A DNA stretch of 21,512 nt from Chitinophagaceae bacterium (GCA_016710745.1 JADJVB010000003.1:1-21512); one strand, 5' to 3'. Shown: positions 9,334-17,900, numbered from the stretch's first letter. The notes: generated from the letters alone by a model not told the origin. Numbers and translations: made by a program.

Positions 9334-9876
9334 ATGAAATATCTATTTAGTGAAATTGTACTTTTGACAGCGATGCTTTTCATATCCGAAACGGGGATTG
9401 CCCAGGCGAATAAAGAACACAGTTTCTCGGTCAATTTTGGTCCTGAGATCACTTTTCCGGAATCAGCGTTACGAAGGACACATAAAATCGGTTTTGGCGG
9501 CAGCATCAAAGGAGAATGTACTTTTGGCAAACATGCAAGCGCTACCATTAACAGCGGGGTATCCATTTTTAACGGAAAAGGATACTTTGATGATTTATTA
9601 TCGCCCGAAAAAGAATTTGATCAACTGATGGCCGTTCCGGTAAAGTTGGGTGTAAGGTACTATATCGGCAATTTTTATGTTGCCGGAGAAGGAGGAGTGG
9701 TTTTTCTGAGTAAATATTTGAATTCATCCCGACCCGTAGCAAGTATAGGATTGGGCGATAAGATTAAACTCGGTTCGGGCAAACTGGATATTTCATTGAG
9801 GCAGGAGTTTTGGCTAAGCAACGTTCAAAATTTAAATATGGCGGTGTTAAGAGTAGCATATGAAATTGTTTGGTAA
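9334..9876 (+). CDS. Small outer-membrane beta-barrel protein
   Basis: This is a 180-aa protein with a signal peptide (MKYLFSEIVLLTAMLFISETGIAQA) followed by alternating amphipathic strands: FSVNFGPEITF, KIGFGGSIKGECTF, ASATINSGVSIF, AVPVKLGVRYYIG, FYVAGEGGVVFLS, LDISLRQEFWLS. It ends in an aromatic residue (YEIVW), the usual outer-membrane barrel C-terminal signature. It fits the porin-family or OMP_b-brl type of 8-stranded barrel common in Bacteroidota. It precedes the CutA-like and TerC genes by 61 bp in the same direction, so co-transcription is possible. The ligand is unknown. The frame is intact. Confidence 0.82.
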   Translation: MKYLFSEIVLLTAMLFISETGIAQANKEHSFSVNFGPEITFPESALRRTHKIGFGGSIKGECTFGKHASATINSGVSIFNGKGYFDDLLSPEKEFDQLMAVPVKLGVRYYIGNFYVAGEGGVVFLSKYLNSSRPVASIGLGDKIKLGSGKLDISLRQEFWLSNVQNLNMAVLRVAYEIVW

Positions 9877-9937
9877 ACTGAAACAGTAGTGGTGACCGGT
9901 TTTTCCAATCTGATCGGTAATAAAAAATATATTTAAC

Positions 9938-10277
9938 ATGATTATAGTAAAACTTCTGGTGGGGGATAAAAAACTGGGTGATGCGGTGGCGGATACTATT
10001 CTAAAAAATAAATTTACCCTGAATGTATTTGGCAGTGTGTTTGATTCCTATCATATAAACGCCTCACTTACAAAAGAACATACCGAGGTGTATGTTATTC
10101 AGTTTATAACAAAAAGTATGTTGTTTAATGAAATTGAGGAAAGCTTGAAAAACGAATTTCCGCAAACCGACTTTTCTATCTGCGCCACCCCTGGTGCACA
10201 TTGCGTTTAATCTTCACGACAAGATCAGCAAGCGGGTGAATGGAACAAACCTGGTAAAAGAAGAAACCGAAGACTAA
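9938..10277 (+). CDS. Small CutA/PII-like alpha-beta protein (probable frameshift near 3' end)
   Basis: As read, the frame stops at 10210 (90 aa, ending ICATPGAHCV). Dropping one C from the run at 10188-10191 lets the downstream frame continue as LVHIAFNLHDKISKRVNG and on to ...KEETED, stopping at 10275-10277 just 11 nt before TerC. That tail looks like genuine coding sequence, so I prefer a 112-aa protein. The pattern MIIVKLLVGDKKLGDAVADTIL and HTEVYVIQFITKSMLFNEIEESL is reminiscent of the ferredoxin-like CutA or PII fold, where an edge strand is followed by an LFxEIEE-type helix. This is a fold-level guess; I do not recognise the family with certainty. It is cytoplasmic, with no signal peptide. 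It may partner TerC in metal homeostasis, inferred only from adjacency. Confidence 0.6.
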
Positions 10278-10288
10278 AGAAACAAACT

Positions 10289-11047
10289 ATGGACTATCAA
10301 ATTATAGTGTCACTTGTAACACTGATCGTGTTGGAAGTTATTTTAGGGATAGATAATGTGATTTTCATATCCATTCTGGCCAATAAATTACCGGCGCATC
10401 AACAAAAGAAAGCCAGGTTTTACGGCTTAATACTGGCCATGGTTCTCCGATTGGGATTACTGGCCATGGTGGCATGGGTCATGAAACTGGACGATGATTT
10501 GTTTCTGGTTTTTAACCAGGGAATATCAGTTAAGGATTTAATATTGATATTGGGCGGGTTGTTTTTGTTGTACAAGAGCTCTGCCGAAATATACCATAAA
10601 ATGGAAGGAGAACAAGGCAATAAAACCAGTAAAATAAAAGCGGTCACATTTGCCCAGGTGATCTTTCAGATTTTATTAATGGATATGGTCTTTTCAATTG
10701 ATTCAATAATTACAGCCATAGGCATGGTTAAAGAGATATGGATAATGTATGTTGCCATTATTGTTACTGTTTTATTAATGCTGGTTGCTGCCGAACCGAT
10801 CAGTAATTTTGTTAATAAACATCCGGCATTTAAAATGCTGGCTCTTTCCTTTTTATTGTTGATAGGATTTGCTTTGGTAAGCGAGGGATTTGGGATGGAC
10901 ATTCCCAAAGGGTATATTTATTTTTCAATGGCATTTTCAATGCTGGTGAGCATTTTTCAAATGCGGATGAACCGAAATAACAAACCGGTGGTTACGCATG
11001 AACATTATGCTGAAGGAGAAGATGAATTACCTAAAAACGTATTTTGA
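10289..11047 (+). CDS. TerC-family integral membrane protein
   Basis: This is a 252-aa inner-membrane protein of the TerC family (tellurium-resistance/Alx-like), whose characterised members are linked to Mn2+ export and metal loading of exported proteins. About seven hydrophobic helices are visible. Conserved acidic membrane motifs are E16 and D22 in LEVILGIDNVIFISIL, and D132 and D138 in MDMVFSIDSIITAIG. The charged loop between them (HKMEGEQGNKTSKIK) is cytoplasmic-like. The frame is intact and the length is normal for the family's short form. The ATG follows the small CutA-like gene at very short spacing, suggesting a shared transcript. I see no yybP-ykoY riboswitch upstream, unlike some TerC genes. 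Confidence 0.92.
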   Translation: MDYQIIVSLVTLIVLEVILGIDNVIFISILANKLPAHQQKKARFYGLILAMVLRLGLLAMVAWVMKLDDDLFLVFNQGISVKDLILILGGLFLLYKSSAEIYHKMEGEQGNKTSKIKAVTFAQVIFQILLMDMVFSIDSIITAIGMVKEIWIMYVAIIVTVLLMLVAAEPISNFVNKHPAFKMLALSFLLLIGFALVSEGFGMDIPKGYIYFSMAFSMLVSIFQMRMNRNNKPVVTHEHYAEGEDELPKNVF

Positions 11048-11105
11048 GTTGACCGGTATATCCGTTTAATTTACTGAATAAAATATTTATTGTTTCCTTT
11101 ACCTT

Positions 11106-11134
11106 CCGCCGCAAACCAGGCGGGGGTTTCTTTT
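11106..11134 (+). terminator. Possible terminator after TerC
   Basis: CCGCC (11106-11110) and GGCGG (11119-11123) form a 5-bp stem with an 8-nt loop, followed by GGGTTTCTTTT. It lies 59 bp after the TerC stop. The same bases can take part in longer-range pairing (see the element at 11106-11262), so the assignment is tentative. Confidence 0.45.
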
Positions 11135-11157
11135 ACGCTGCATTTTCATTTTGTTGG

Positions 11158-11179
11158 CGCCGTTGTTGGTTGCCTGGCC
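11158..11179. repeat. Copy of the 14.0-14.1 kb intergenic repeat
   Basis: CGCCGTTGTTGGTTGCCTGG at 11158-11177 plus CC matches 14062-14083 at 20 of 22 bases. It shows that the repeat family is dispersed between genes rather than confined to one locus. Confidence 0.6.
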
Positions 11180-11302
11180 AATAACGTAAATTTTCTCTTT
11201 TGCATTTCGTTTATTAATTTACATTTGGGTGTATCCCCCGCAACCTACTTGTTCTGCGGCGGATTTGCGTTTATAATAAAGGTATCTCATTAAATTAACC
11301 AT

Positions 11303-12157
11303 ATGAAGATCAAATTAATGTCGAAATATCTGCTTGTTACCCTTTTGTTTTTTCAATTTATAGGCATTAACAGGTCAACAGGTCAAACCTATAGTAAAGA
11401 AACGATTTTGATCAGTACAGCTTATGGGAATATGAAAGTGAAGCTTTTCAATGAAACGCCCGGTCATCGAAATAATTTTCTTAAACTGGTTAAGCAGGGT
11501 TTCTATGACAGTTTACTTTTTCACAGAGTAATTGATCAGTTCATGATACAGGGAGGCGATCCTTATAGCAAGTTGGCAAATGATACTTCGCTGTTAGGTG
11601 ATGGAGATGTTGATTACTGGATCCCGGCTGAATTTAACAGGAAGCTTTTTCACAGGAAAGGTATGCTGGCCGCGGCAAGGGAAGGGGATGATGTTAATCC
11701 AAATAAAGAATCAAGCGGATCGCAATTCTATATTGTTATGGGTAAAACTTATGAGGCGCCCGCTTTACGAAAAGCTGAATTGCGGATAAATAAAGACCTG
11801 GTGCGAAAAATTAATTACAATGTTGCGTTCAGTGGCAAAAGCAGCGCACTCAGAAGCTATTACAACCGCCTCCTGGCCGAGGAAAAAGAAGATAGCTTAA
11901 AATATGCGACACAACAATTGACAGATCCGATCTCGGTTGAACGGTACGAAAAAACACCTCATTTTACCTTTACTGCCAAACAACAGAAAACCTATGCCAC
12001 CCTGGGCGGAACCCCGCATTTGGATATGAATTATACCATTTTTGGCGAAGTGGTTGAGGGCCTCGAAGTAATAGATAAAATTGCGGCTGTGAAAACGGAT
12101 AAGAACAACAGACCAAAAGAAAATGTGAGGATGAAAATTTCAATTCTGCAGGAGTAA
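11303..12157 (+). CDS. Secreted cyclophilin-type peptidyl-prolyl cis-trans isomerase
   Basis: This 284-aa protein should catalyse proline isomerisation in the periplasm. A hydrophobic signal (MSKYLLVTLLFFQFIGI, from residue 6) precedes the mature start near STGQTY. The cyclophilin core shows FHRVIDQFMIQGGD (R75, F80, Q83), GMLAAARE, SSGSQFYIV (Q141, F142) and YTIFGEVVEGLEVIDKI. Between the QFYIV strand and the YTIFG strand there is an unusually long, charged, helix-rich insert of about 75-80 residues (151-230). The Trp that binds cyclosporin in human CypA is not conserved here (LDMNYTIFG), as in many bacterial forms. There are no indels. ATG at 11303 is used; an alternative start is the Met at residue 6. 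It is monocistronic, with spacers of 255 and 382 bp. Confidence 0.93.
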   Translation: MKIKLMSKYLLVTLLFFQFIGINRSTGQTYSKETILISTAYGNMKVKLFNETPGHRNNFLKLVKQGFYDSLLFHRVIDQFMIQGGDPYSKLANDTSLLGDGDVDYWIPAEFNRKLFHRKGMLAAAREGDDVNPNKESSGSQFYIVMGKTYEAPALRKAELRINKDLVRKINYNVAFSGKSSALRSYYNRLLAEEKEDSLKYATQQLTDPISVERYEKTPHFTFTAKQQKTYATLGGTPHLDMNYTIFGEVVEGLEVIDKIAAVKTDKNNRPKENVRMKISILQE

Positions 12158-12539
12158 CTTCTGTTCCTGTTCATGGCCGAAAAGGAATCACCGTATTTTT
12201 ATTTCGTGAGCCCCGAACAGGGGTGGTTAAAATCATCATGTTAGCGGTTCTCATTCACCGGTAGTGAACTGCGGGATCTGTGTACATCCCCACCCGACCC
12301 CCAATCTGCCCTAACATACTGCAGCGCAGTGAACTATCCCGTGTATGCGCTAACAGCAAAGGTTCCCTTTCATTATTCGGGGATTAAAAAATATCCCCGC
12401 TTTGCCCGGGATCTGTGTTCCGCGGCAACCCGAACCTGGATAGGATCAGATCCAAATAAGTAAAAAGCATGACCACGGTCATTGCCATACAAATGGTGCT
12501 GACCTAATTTTCCACGATTCACATCATAAAAATACGATC
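12158..12539. other. Structured 382-bp spacer between cyclophilin and beta-helix genes
   Basis: No ORF is convincing here. Nested arms occur: TGTTAGCG (12239-12246) with CGCTAACA (12348-12355), and CGGGAT (12272-12277) with ATCCCG (12336-12341). A direct repeat AGTGAACT lies at 12263-12270 and 12328-12335. Further on are CGGGGAT/ATCCCCG around an A-rich loop (about 12377-12400), GGATCAGATCC (12443-12453) and ATGACC-AC-GGTCAT (12469-12482), which look like operator-type palindromes just upstream of the putative promoter. Confidence 0.45.
12482..12512 (+). promoter_or_regulatory. Putative promoter of the beta-helix gene
   Basis: TTG (12482-12484) is followed after 20 nt by TAATTTTC (12505-12512), one base off TAnnTTTG, and the ATG lies 28 nt downstream. 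The 14-bp palindrome at 12469-12482 abuts the TTG and could be a regulator site. Confidence 0.38.
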
Positions 12540-13950
12540 ATGAAAAAATTACTTGTTTCCCTTACCGTTTTGTTTTTTACTATCGGCCTGGTAGCTGTTG
12601 CAGAAGCACAGTTTGCGAAAAATGTAAAGGATGATATCGACCTTAAAAAAAAGGTGGTTGAGAATACAAACGTCATTGATCCCGTATCCGGACCAGATGG
12701 GAGAACAGAAACAGCAACTGCATCTAACGTAATATATGTTTCAAAATCGGGTAGTAACAGCAACGACGGGTCAATAACCGCTCCGATGAAGAATATCGAC
12801 AAAGCTATACTGAAGGCGGCACCCGGAGATGAAATAAGAGTAGCCCGGGAATTTATATGGGTACGTTCGACATTGGATACCTGATAAGCGATAAACCCAT
12901 TAAACTATATGGATCCTGGGACGATGGTTTTACCAAACAGGATATAGTAAACCATCCTACTGTTTTTCAGCCCGATAATGCGAGCGGTGGTAAATCAAGA
13001 AAAGCCATGCTTCAGTTTACAAAAGAAGTGGATGGAACCATTATTGATGGAATGGTATGGGAGATGGGTGAACGGAATCTTTATCATGAAAGAGAAGGCT
13101 TTGTTGACAGCGTAGAAGGAGGGCGGATAAAATACGCAACAGAATCCTCCAATGGAAAGAACAGCACGGTTGAATCACCGGCCATTTCATTTGCCAGCGC
13201 TACCGCGGGCGGCCATGTGATCATACAAAATTGTGTTTTTTCGAACTGTGCAAACTTTGGAATACAGGCGGGTGTCAGAAGCGGATCGTTTAAGGTCATT
13301 AATAATGTATTTGTGGCCACCAAAATGGCAGCCATAGAAATTTACGGCACTTGCGCCGGTAGTAATCAACAGGCTAATATGATTGCCTGCGCCGATGTGG
13401 AGATCGCGTACAATACCATTTTATTTACCTGGAGCAGATTGAAAGACTTTCTCGATATGGGTTATGGTGTTCGCCTGATGACCAAGTGCACGTACAATGT
13501 ACATCACAATATCATCGGAGCCAGTATCATGGGTGGCATCGACATAGCCGGTTTTGTAAGGATGATTTTATTAAGATCGATAACAACATCATGTTTGGGA
13601 ACAAAGGCGGTGATCTGTATTATACGCCTGCCAGTAACACCAAACTGCAATTAACGGTAGATCAGTTTGGAGACCTGGAATTTGCATCAAATAAGGGTAA
13701 TATTGGGAAAGCCCCGATAATACCGGTTTATCAACCTTATCTGAGAGGCTTTTATAGTGCGCGCTACGCTGAGACCACGAGTTACGATCCCAATTCGGGC
13801 AGTAACCAGTGGGCCAGGGCCCTGGGCATGAATCAGCAGGGAAGCATGACATCAAAAGTGAGTATGTTCATGAATAAATATCCCTGGCAGGAAACATTAA
13901 AACTTTTTGGCGCCTCATCTATTGCCGGAGCACGGCAACCTTATAAGTGA
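12540..13950 (+). CDS. Secreted right-handed parallel beta-helix protein, DUF1565-like (two frameshifts)
   Basis: Rebuilt, this is about 470 aa. A signal peptide (MKKLLVSLTVLFFTIGLVAVAEAQ) is followed by a DUF1565-type opening, IYVSKSGSNSNDGSITAPM, then IDKAILKAAPGDEIRVAPG. Repeating short strands with Asn/Ile ladders follow (VIIQNCVFSNCANFGIQAG, FKVINNVFVATKMAAIEIYG, VEIAYNTILF, YNVHHNIIGASIMGGIDI), typical of pectate-lyase-like beta-helices. Such folds often bind or cleave polysaccharides, but I see no diagnostic catalytic triad, so the substrate is open. The breaks are a missing C in the run at 12843-12846 (restoring VAPGIYMGTFD) and a missing T at 13552-13556 (restoring AGFCKDDFIK). The C-terminal part is not beta-helical by eye. 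It is a stand-alone gene. Confidence 0.85.
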
Positions 13951-13992
13951 TGGCCTCCGGATGGTAATGATCATTTTTTCTTTACAAGCGGG

Positions 13993-14025
13993 CAGGCAAG
14001 TAATGTGTCCTGTAGCTCTTGCCTG
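13993..14025. terminator. Hairpin downstream of the beta-helix gene
   Basis: CAGGCAAG (13993-14000) and CTTGCCTG (14018-14025) form a perfect 8-bp stem, extended by GG/CC with one bulge, around a 17-nt loop. It follows the stop codon by about 40 bp but lacks a following T-run, so factor-independent termination is uncertain. The right arm is also part of the first repeat unit at 14021. Confidence 0.4.
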
Positions 14026-14120
14026 ACCCACAACATAAAGTTTCGCCGTTGTTAGTCGCTTCGCCGTTGTTGGTCGCCTGACCCACAACATAAAGTTGGT
14101 CGCCTGGCCTACAACAAAGC
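14021..14120. repeat. Cluster of intergenic repeat units
   Basis: A 22-bp stretch beginning GCCTGACCCACAACATAAAG occurs exactly at 14021-14042 and 14076-14097. Between and after them lie related pieces: CGCCGTTGTTAGTCGCTT at 14044, CGCCGTTGTTGGTCGCCTGA at 14062 and GGTCGCCTGGCCTACAACA at 14098. A diverged copy lies at 11158-11179. The irregular unit order argues against a CRISPR array. Confidence 0.65.
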
Positions 14121-14265
14121 GGTTACCATACAAGGGTGCCCCGAACCAGGCTGTAAAAGACTCATTTGAAAATGAAATCATTAGCCGTATACAATATGCT
14201 AATCGGATAAGGTTTTCTCTACCTATCCTCACAAACTTTTCTAACTTTAAGAAAAATTCGTACCC

Positions 14266-15808
14266 ATGCTCGTTAAAACCTATGGCAGCGCCGTGTATGG
14301 CGTGAAGCCATTACCATTACTGTTGAAGTAAGTGTAAACAACCAGGGTAAAAATTATTTTATTGTGGGCCTGCCCGACAACGCGGTAAAAGAAAGTCTGC
14401 AACGGGTAGAGAGCGCCATCAAGAGTAACAAATTATTTATGCCCCGCACCAAGCTGGTGGTAAACCTGGCGCCGGCCAATATTAAAAAAGCAGGCACGGC
14501 TTTCGACCTGCCCATCGCCATCGGCACATTGGGTGCTACCGACCAAATCAAAAATCCGGATAAATTAGCAGACTATGTGATCATGGGCGAACTTAGCCTG
14601 GATGGAGAGATACGCCCGATCACGGGCGCATTGCCCATTGCCATACAGGCACGTCAGGAAGGATTTAAAGGGCTTATCGTTCCCAAACAAAATGCAAGAG
14701 AGGCCGCGATGGTTAACAGCCTGAATGTATATGCGGTAGAACATATAAAAGACGTGATGGAATTTTTTAACGATGACCAGTCAATCAAACCAACGGTGGT
14801 AAATACCCGCGAAGAATTCGCCAACGCCCAAAGTGATTTTGAATTTGATTTCTGCGATGTTAAAGGACAGGAAAATATTAAGCGGGCCCTGGAGATTGCA
14901 GCAGCAGGCGGGCACAATGCGATACTGATTGGCCCGCCCGGCGCCGGTAAAACCATGCTGGCAAAAAGGCTGCCAACTATTTTACCGCCATTGAGTTTGC
15001 AGGAAGCTTTGGAAACAACCAAGATACACTCCGTGGCTGGTAAGCTCCCCGAAAATTCTACCCTGATCTCCAAAAGACCATTTCGGAGTCCGCACCATAC
15101 CATCAGCGATGTGGCGTTGGTTGGTGGCGGCGGTATTCCCCAACCCGGCGAAATTTCATTGGCACATAACGGGGTTTTATTTTTGGATGAACTGCCCGAG
15201 TTCAAGCGCCAGGTGCTGGAAGTCATGCGTCAGCCGATGGAAGAGCGAAGGGTAACCATCTCCAGGGCGAAAGTAGCCTTGGACTTTCCGGCTTCCTTTA
15301 TGTTGATCGCCAGTATGAATCCATGTCCTTGCGGATTTTTTAATCATCCCGAAAAGAATGTACGTGTCCGCCCGGCGCTGTTCAAAAATATTTAAATAAA
15401 ATTTCGGGTCCGCTGCTCGATCGTATCGACCTGCATGTAGAAGTAACACCGGTAGCATTCAGCGAACTTTCGTCAGCACAACAATTCGAAAAAAGTGTGA
15501 GCATCAGGGAGCGGGTGATCAGGGCCAGGGAAATTCAGGAGCAGCGGTACAAAGAAAGTGAAGGCGTTTATGCCAATGCACAGATGAGCAGTAAACAGTT
15601 AAAGGAGATCTGTGCCATCAGCACAGCCGGTCAAAACCTGTTGAAAGTAGCGATGGAAAAATTAAATCTCAGTGCCCGTGCCTACGACCGCATTTTAAAA
15701 GTCAGTCGTACCATTGCCGACCTGGCCGCCAGCGACGATATCAAACCCGAGCACCTGGCCGAAGCGATCCAGTACCGGAGTTTGGATAGGGAAGGATGGA
15801 CGGGGTAG
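14266..15808 (+). CDS. comM: ComM/YifB-type Mg-chelatase-like AAA+ ATPase (two frameshifts)
   Basis: Rebuilt, this is 514 aa, the usual family length. The start MLVKTYGSAVYG at 14266 matches the family N terminus and precedes the first break. An N-terminal ChlI-like domain (IVGLPDNAVKESLQRVESAI, NLAPANIKKAGTAFDLPIA) is followed by the AAA+ core with Walker A GPPGAGKT at 223-230, Walker B VLFLDELPEF and sensor region MLIASMNPCPCGFF, then the Mg_chelatase_C domain (LSARAYDRILKVSRTIADL). In naturally competent bacteria ComM drives branch migration of incoming single-stranded DNA, and the family is widespread. The breaks are a missing base at 14302-14304 (GVEAITITVEV restored) and a missing G at 15354-15356 (CPPGAVQKYLNK restored). 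It is cytoplasmic. Confidence 0.92.
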
Positions 15809-15913
15809 TTAATGGATAATTATTTAATTGATAATGGATAATGTTTTAATTGATAATGGATAATTATTTAATTGATAATGGATAATGTTTTAATTGATAA
15901 TGGATAATGTTTT
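15809..15913. repeat. 22-bp tandem repeat, about 4.8 copies
   Basis: Four complete 22-bp units (15826-15847, 15848-15869, 15870-15891, 15892-15913) follow a partial first copy at 15809-15825. Each has the core AATTGATAATGGATAAT and ends in GTTTT or TATTT. The array starts immediately after the comM stop codon. A complementary stretch (15941-15978, with ATTATCCATTA and TTATCCATTATCC) follows, so the transcript could fold into long alternative stems. There are no spacers, so it is not a CRISPR array. Confidence 0.9.
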
Positions 15914-15940
15914 AGACGCGAAATGTCTTTGAGGTTAAAA

Positions 15941-15978
15941 AAATTATCCATTAATTCATTATCCGTTATCCATTATCC
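15941..15978. repeat. Complementary arm of the 22-bp tandem repeat
   Basis: ATTATCCATTA and TTATCCATTATCC are reverse complements of the repeat core at 15811-15907. The pairing could act as a terminator for comM or insulate the downstream ABC transporter gene; this is inferred. Confidence 0.7.
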
Positions 15979-16061
15979 CTGCCTTTCCGTCATTTTTTTC
16001 CGAACTTGTACGATATTTGATACATTGAAGCTTTTCGATGCTAAATTAAACAGACTACTGA

Positions 16062-17895
16062 ATGAAAATATTACTGCGCTATCTCAAGCCTTATAAATGG
16101 CTGGTAGCACTCACCTTAACATTGGCTGCCATCAATATTGGTTTTTCACTGGTTGATCCCATATTGCTGGGTAAACTGGTAAACCTGGCGAGTGATCACC
16201 AGGCGGTTCAGGGCAAACCGGCATTCGACTGGAATAGTTTTATCTGGAGTTACGATCATATCGCCAGAAAAAACGACAATAATTATTTACAGCTGGGTGT
16301 ATTTTATATTTTGCTGTTCTCCATCAGCGTGGCCATGATCAGCCGTATTGCCAAGGCCTTCCAGGATTATTTCCTCAATGTGATCATTCAAAAATTTGGC
16401 GCCAAGGTTTTTACCGACGGATTACAACACGCCATGAAACTGCCTTACCAGGAATTTGAAGATCAGCGCAGCGGTGAAACCCTGTCGGTATTAACCAAAG
16501 TGCGGTCCGATGTGGAACGATTCATGACCAGTTTTATCAATATTCTTTTTGGGGTGATGGTGGGCGTGGTCTTTGTTTTGTATATGCCAGTTTGTATATC
16601 AGCTGGATGGTGCCCGTGGCGTACCTGATAGGAAATTGTGTTGCTGACGATCATTACCAACCTGCTGAGTAAAAGATTAAGATCATTCAGAAGAATATTG
16701 TTAGCCAAACTACCTCGCTGGCCGGTTCAACCACCGAGTCGTTAAGAAATATCGAACTGGTAAAAGCCTTGGACTAACTGAACAGGAAGTTGAGCGCTTA
16801 AATAAAAACACCTATAAAATACTCGGACTCGAGTTGACCAAGGTAAAAGTATCCGCAGTATCAGTTTTATACAGGGCACTTTTGTAAACACATTAAGGCA
16901 GGTGATACTGGCCATATTGATGTGGCTGATCTTTAAAGGAACCATGGATGCCGGTGAACTGATCACCATGCAGGTTTTTTCATTCTTTATTTTTGGTCCG
17001 TTGCAGGAGATCGGTAATATCCTGTTGTCTTATCGTGAAGCAGAAGCTTCTTTAAATAATTTTGATACACTGATGAAAAAGGTTCCCGAACTGGAGCCTG
17101 CAAGTCCAAAGGCGTTGAACAATATCGAACCATTGTCTTTCAAAGGCGTTTCGTTTAAACACCAGTCGGCCAGCCATAAAGCTATTAATAATATCAGCTT
17201 CGACGCCCGGATAGGCGAAACCGTTGCTTTTATTGGGTCCATCGGGTTCCGGGAAAATCAACGCTGATGAAATTGCTCGTAGGGTTGTACCGGCCGCTCG
17301 AAGGAAAAATATTTTACAATAGCCTCGATGAAACGGAGATCCGGTTTGATGACCTGCGTAAGCAGATCGGTTTTGTTACCCAGGATACCAATTTGTTCAG
17401 TGGCACCATCAGGGAAAACCTGATGTTTGTAAACCCGGCGGCAACGATAGAAGACCTGAATATGGTGTTGGAAAAGGCCAGCTGCACCGGTTTATTGGCC
17501 AGGGCCGAAAGGACTGGATACCATGATCGGGAAGGAGGATTAAAATTATCGGGCGGCGAAAAACAACGGATATCCATTGCCCGTGCGTTGCTGCGTAAAC
17601 CGCATTTGTTGATCTTTGATGAAGCCACTTCGGCGCTTGATTCAATTACCGAAGAAGAGATTACCAATACGATCAGGACCTCTCTTCACAAAAAGGACAG
17701 ATTACCATTTTAATTGCCCACCGCTTAAGTACCATCATGCATGCCGACAGGATCTATGTTTTGGAAAAAGGTGATGTGGTGGAGACCGGTTCGCATGAAA
17801 TATTGGTGCAGGAAAAAGGGCTTTACTATGCCATGTGGCGCCAGCAGATCGGCGAACGTAAAAAACAAACCTTATCTCCAACAGCACTAAACTAA
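16062..17895 (+). CDS. ABC exporter, fused membrane and ATPase domains (about ten indels)
   Basis: Once homopolymers are adjusted this gives one 612-aa half-transporter of the MsbA/multidrug type. The N-terminal membrane domain (about 1-310) has KILLRYLKPYKWLVALTLTL and LPYQEFEDQRSGETLSVL. The ATPase domain has Walker A GPSGSGKST after removing an extra G at 17235-17237 and an extra A at 17251-17254. It also has the Q-loop GFVTQDTNLFSGTIREN, signature LSGGEKQRISIARALL, Walker B LLIFDEATSALDS and H-loop IAHRLSTI. Further breaks lie near 16580, 16633, 16680, 16762, 16847, 17515 (two G), 17530 and 17691. Every catalytic motif is recovered, which favours read error over decay. The substrate is unknown; it would work as a dimer in the inner membrane. 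SemiSWEET follows 5 nt after its stop. Confidence 0.88.
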
Positions 17896-17900
17896 TTACA

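Larger units (their letters stand above)
11106..11262. other. Nested complementary-arm region (possible structured RNA or repeat element)
   Basis: Three sets of arms nest in order: CCGCCGCA (11106-11113) with TGCGGCGG (11255-11262), GCGGGGG (11120-11126) with CCCCCGC (11235-11241), and GTAAATT (11186-11192) with AATTTAC (11216-11222). A local TTGGC/GCCAA stem lies at 11155-11181. The order is compatible with one folded structure of about 157 nt. It fills the spacer between TerC and the cyclophilin gene. A 67-codon TTG frame overlaps it, but I do not consider it coding. Confidence 0.45.
13951..14265. other. Repeat-rich spacer before comM
   Basis: This 315-bp gene-free region holds a hairpin (13993-14025), the intergenic repeat cluster (14021-14120) and, close to the ATPase start, a TAACTTTA box (14242-14249) that could be the -7 element of the comM promoter, although I see no clear TTG at the expected distance. 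Confidence 0.5.

Noticed and set aside
9877..10288. yybP-ykoY manganese riboswitch upstream of TerC
   Set aside because: I looked for the conserved GGGGAGUA-like core and paired stems and saw neither.
11090..11293. 67-codon TTG-initiated plus-strand frame
   Set aside because: Lies entirely over the nested inverted arms and a dispersed repeat; the translation looks random.
14654..15226. 190-codon open frame on the minus strand inside comM
   Set aside because: It is antisense to the well-supported AAA+ core with Walker motifs; its composition mirrors the sense codons and it has no family features.
15809..15913. Possible CRISPR array
   Set aside because: Units are contiguous 22-mers with no unique spacers and no cas genes nearby.
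16062..17895. ABC exporter as two or more separate half genes or a pseudogene remnant
   Set aside because: All pieces join into one 612-aa protein with every ATPase motif once homopolymer lengths are adjusted; the corrected length is a multiple of three.
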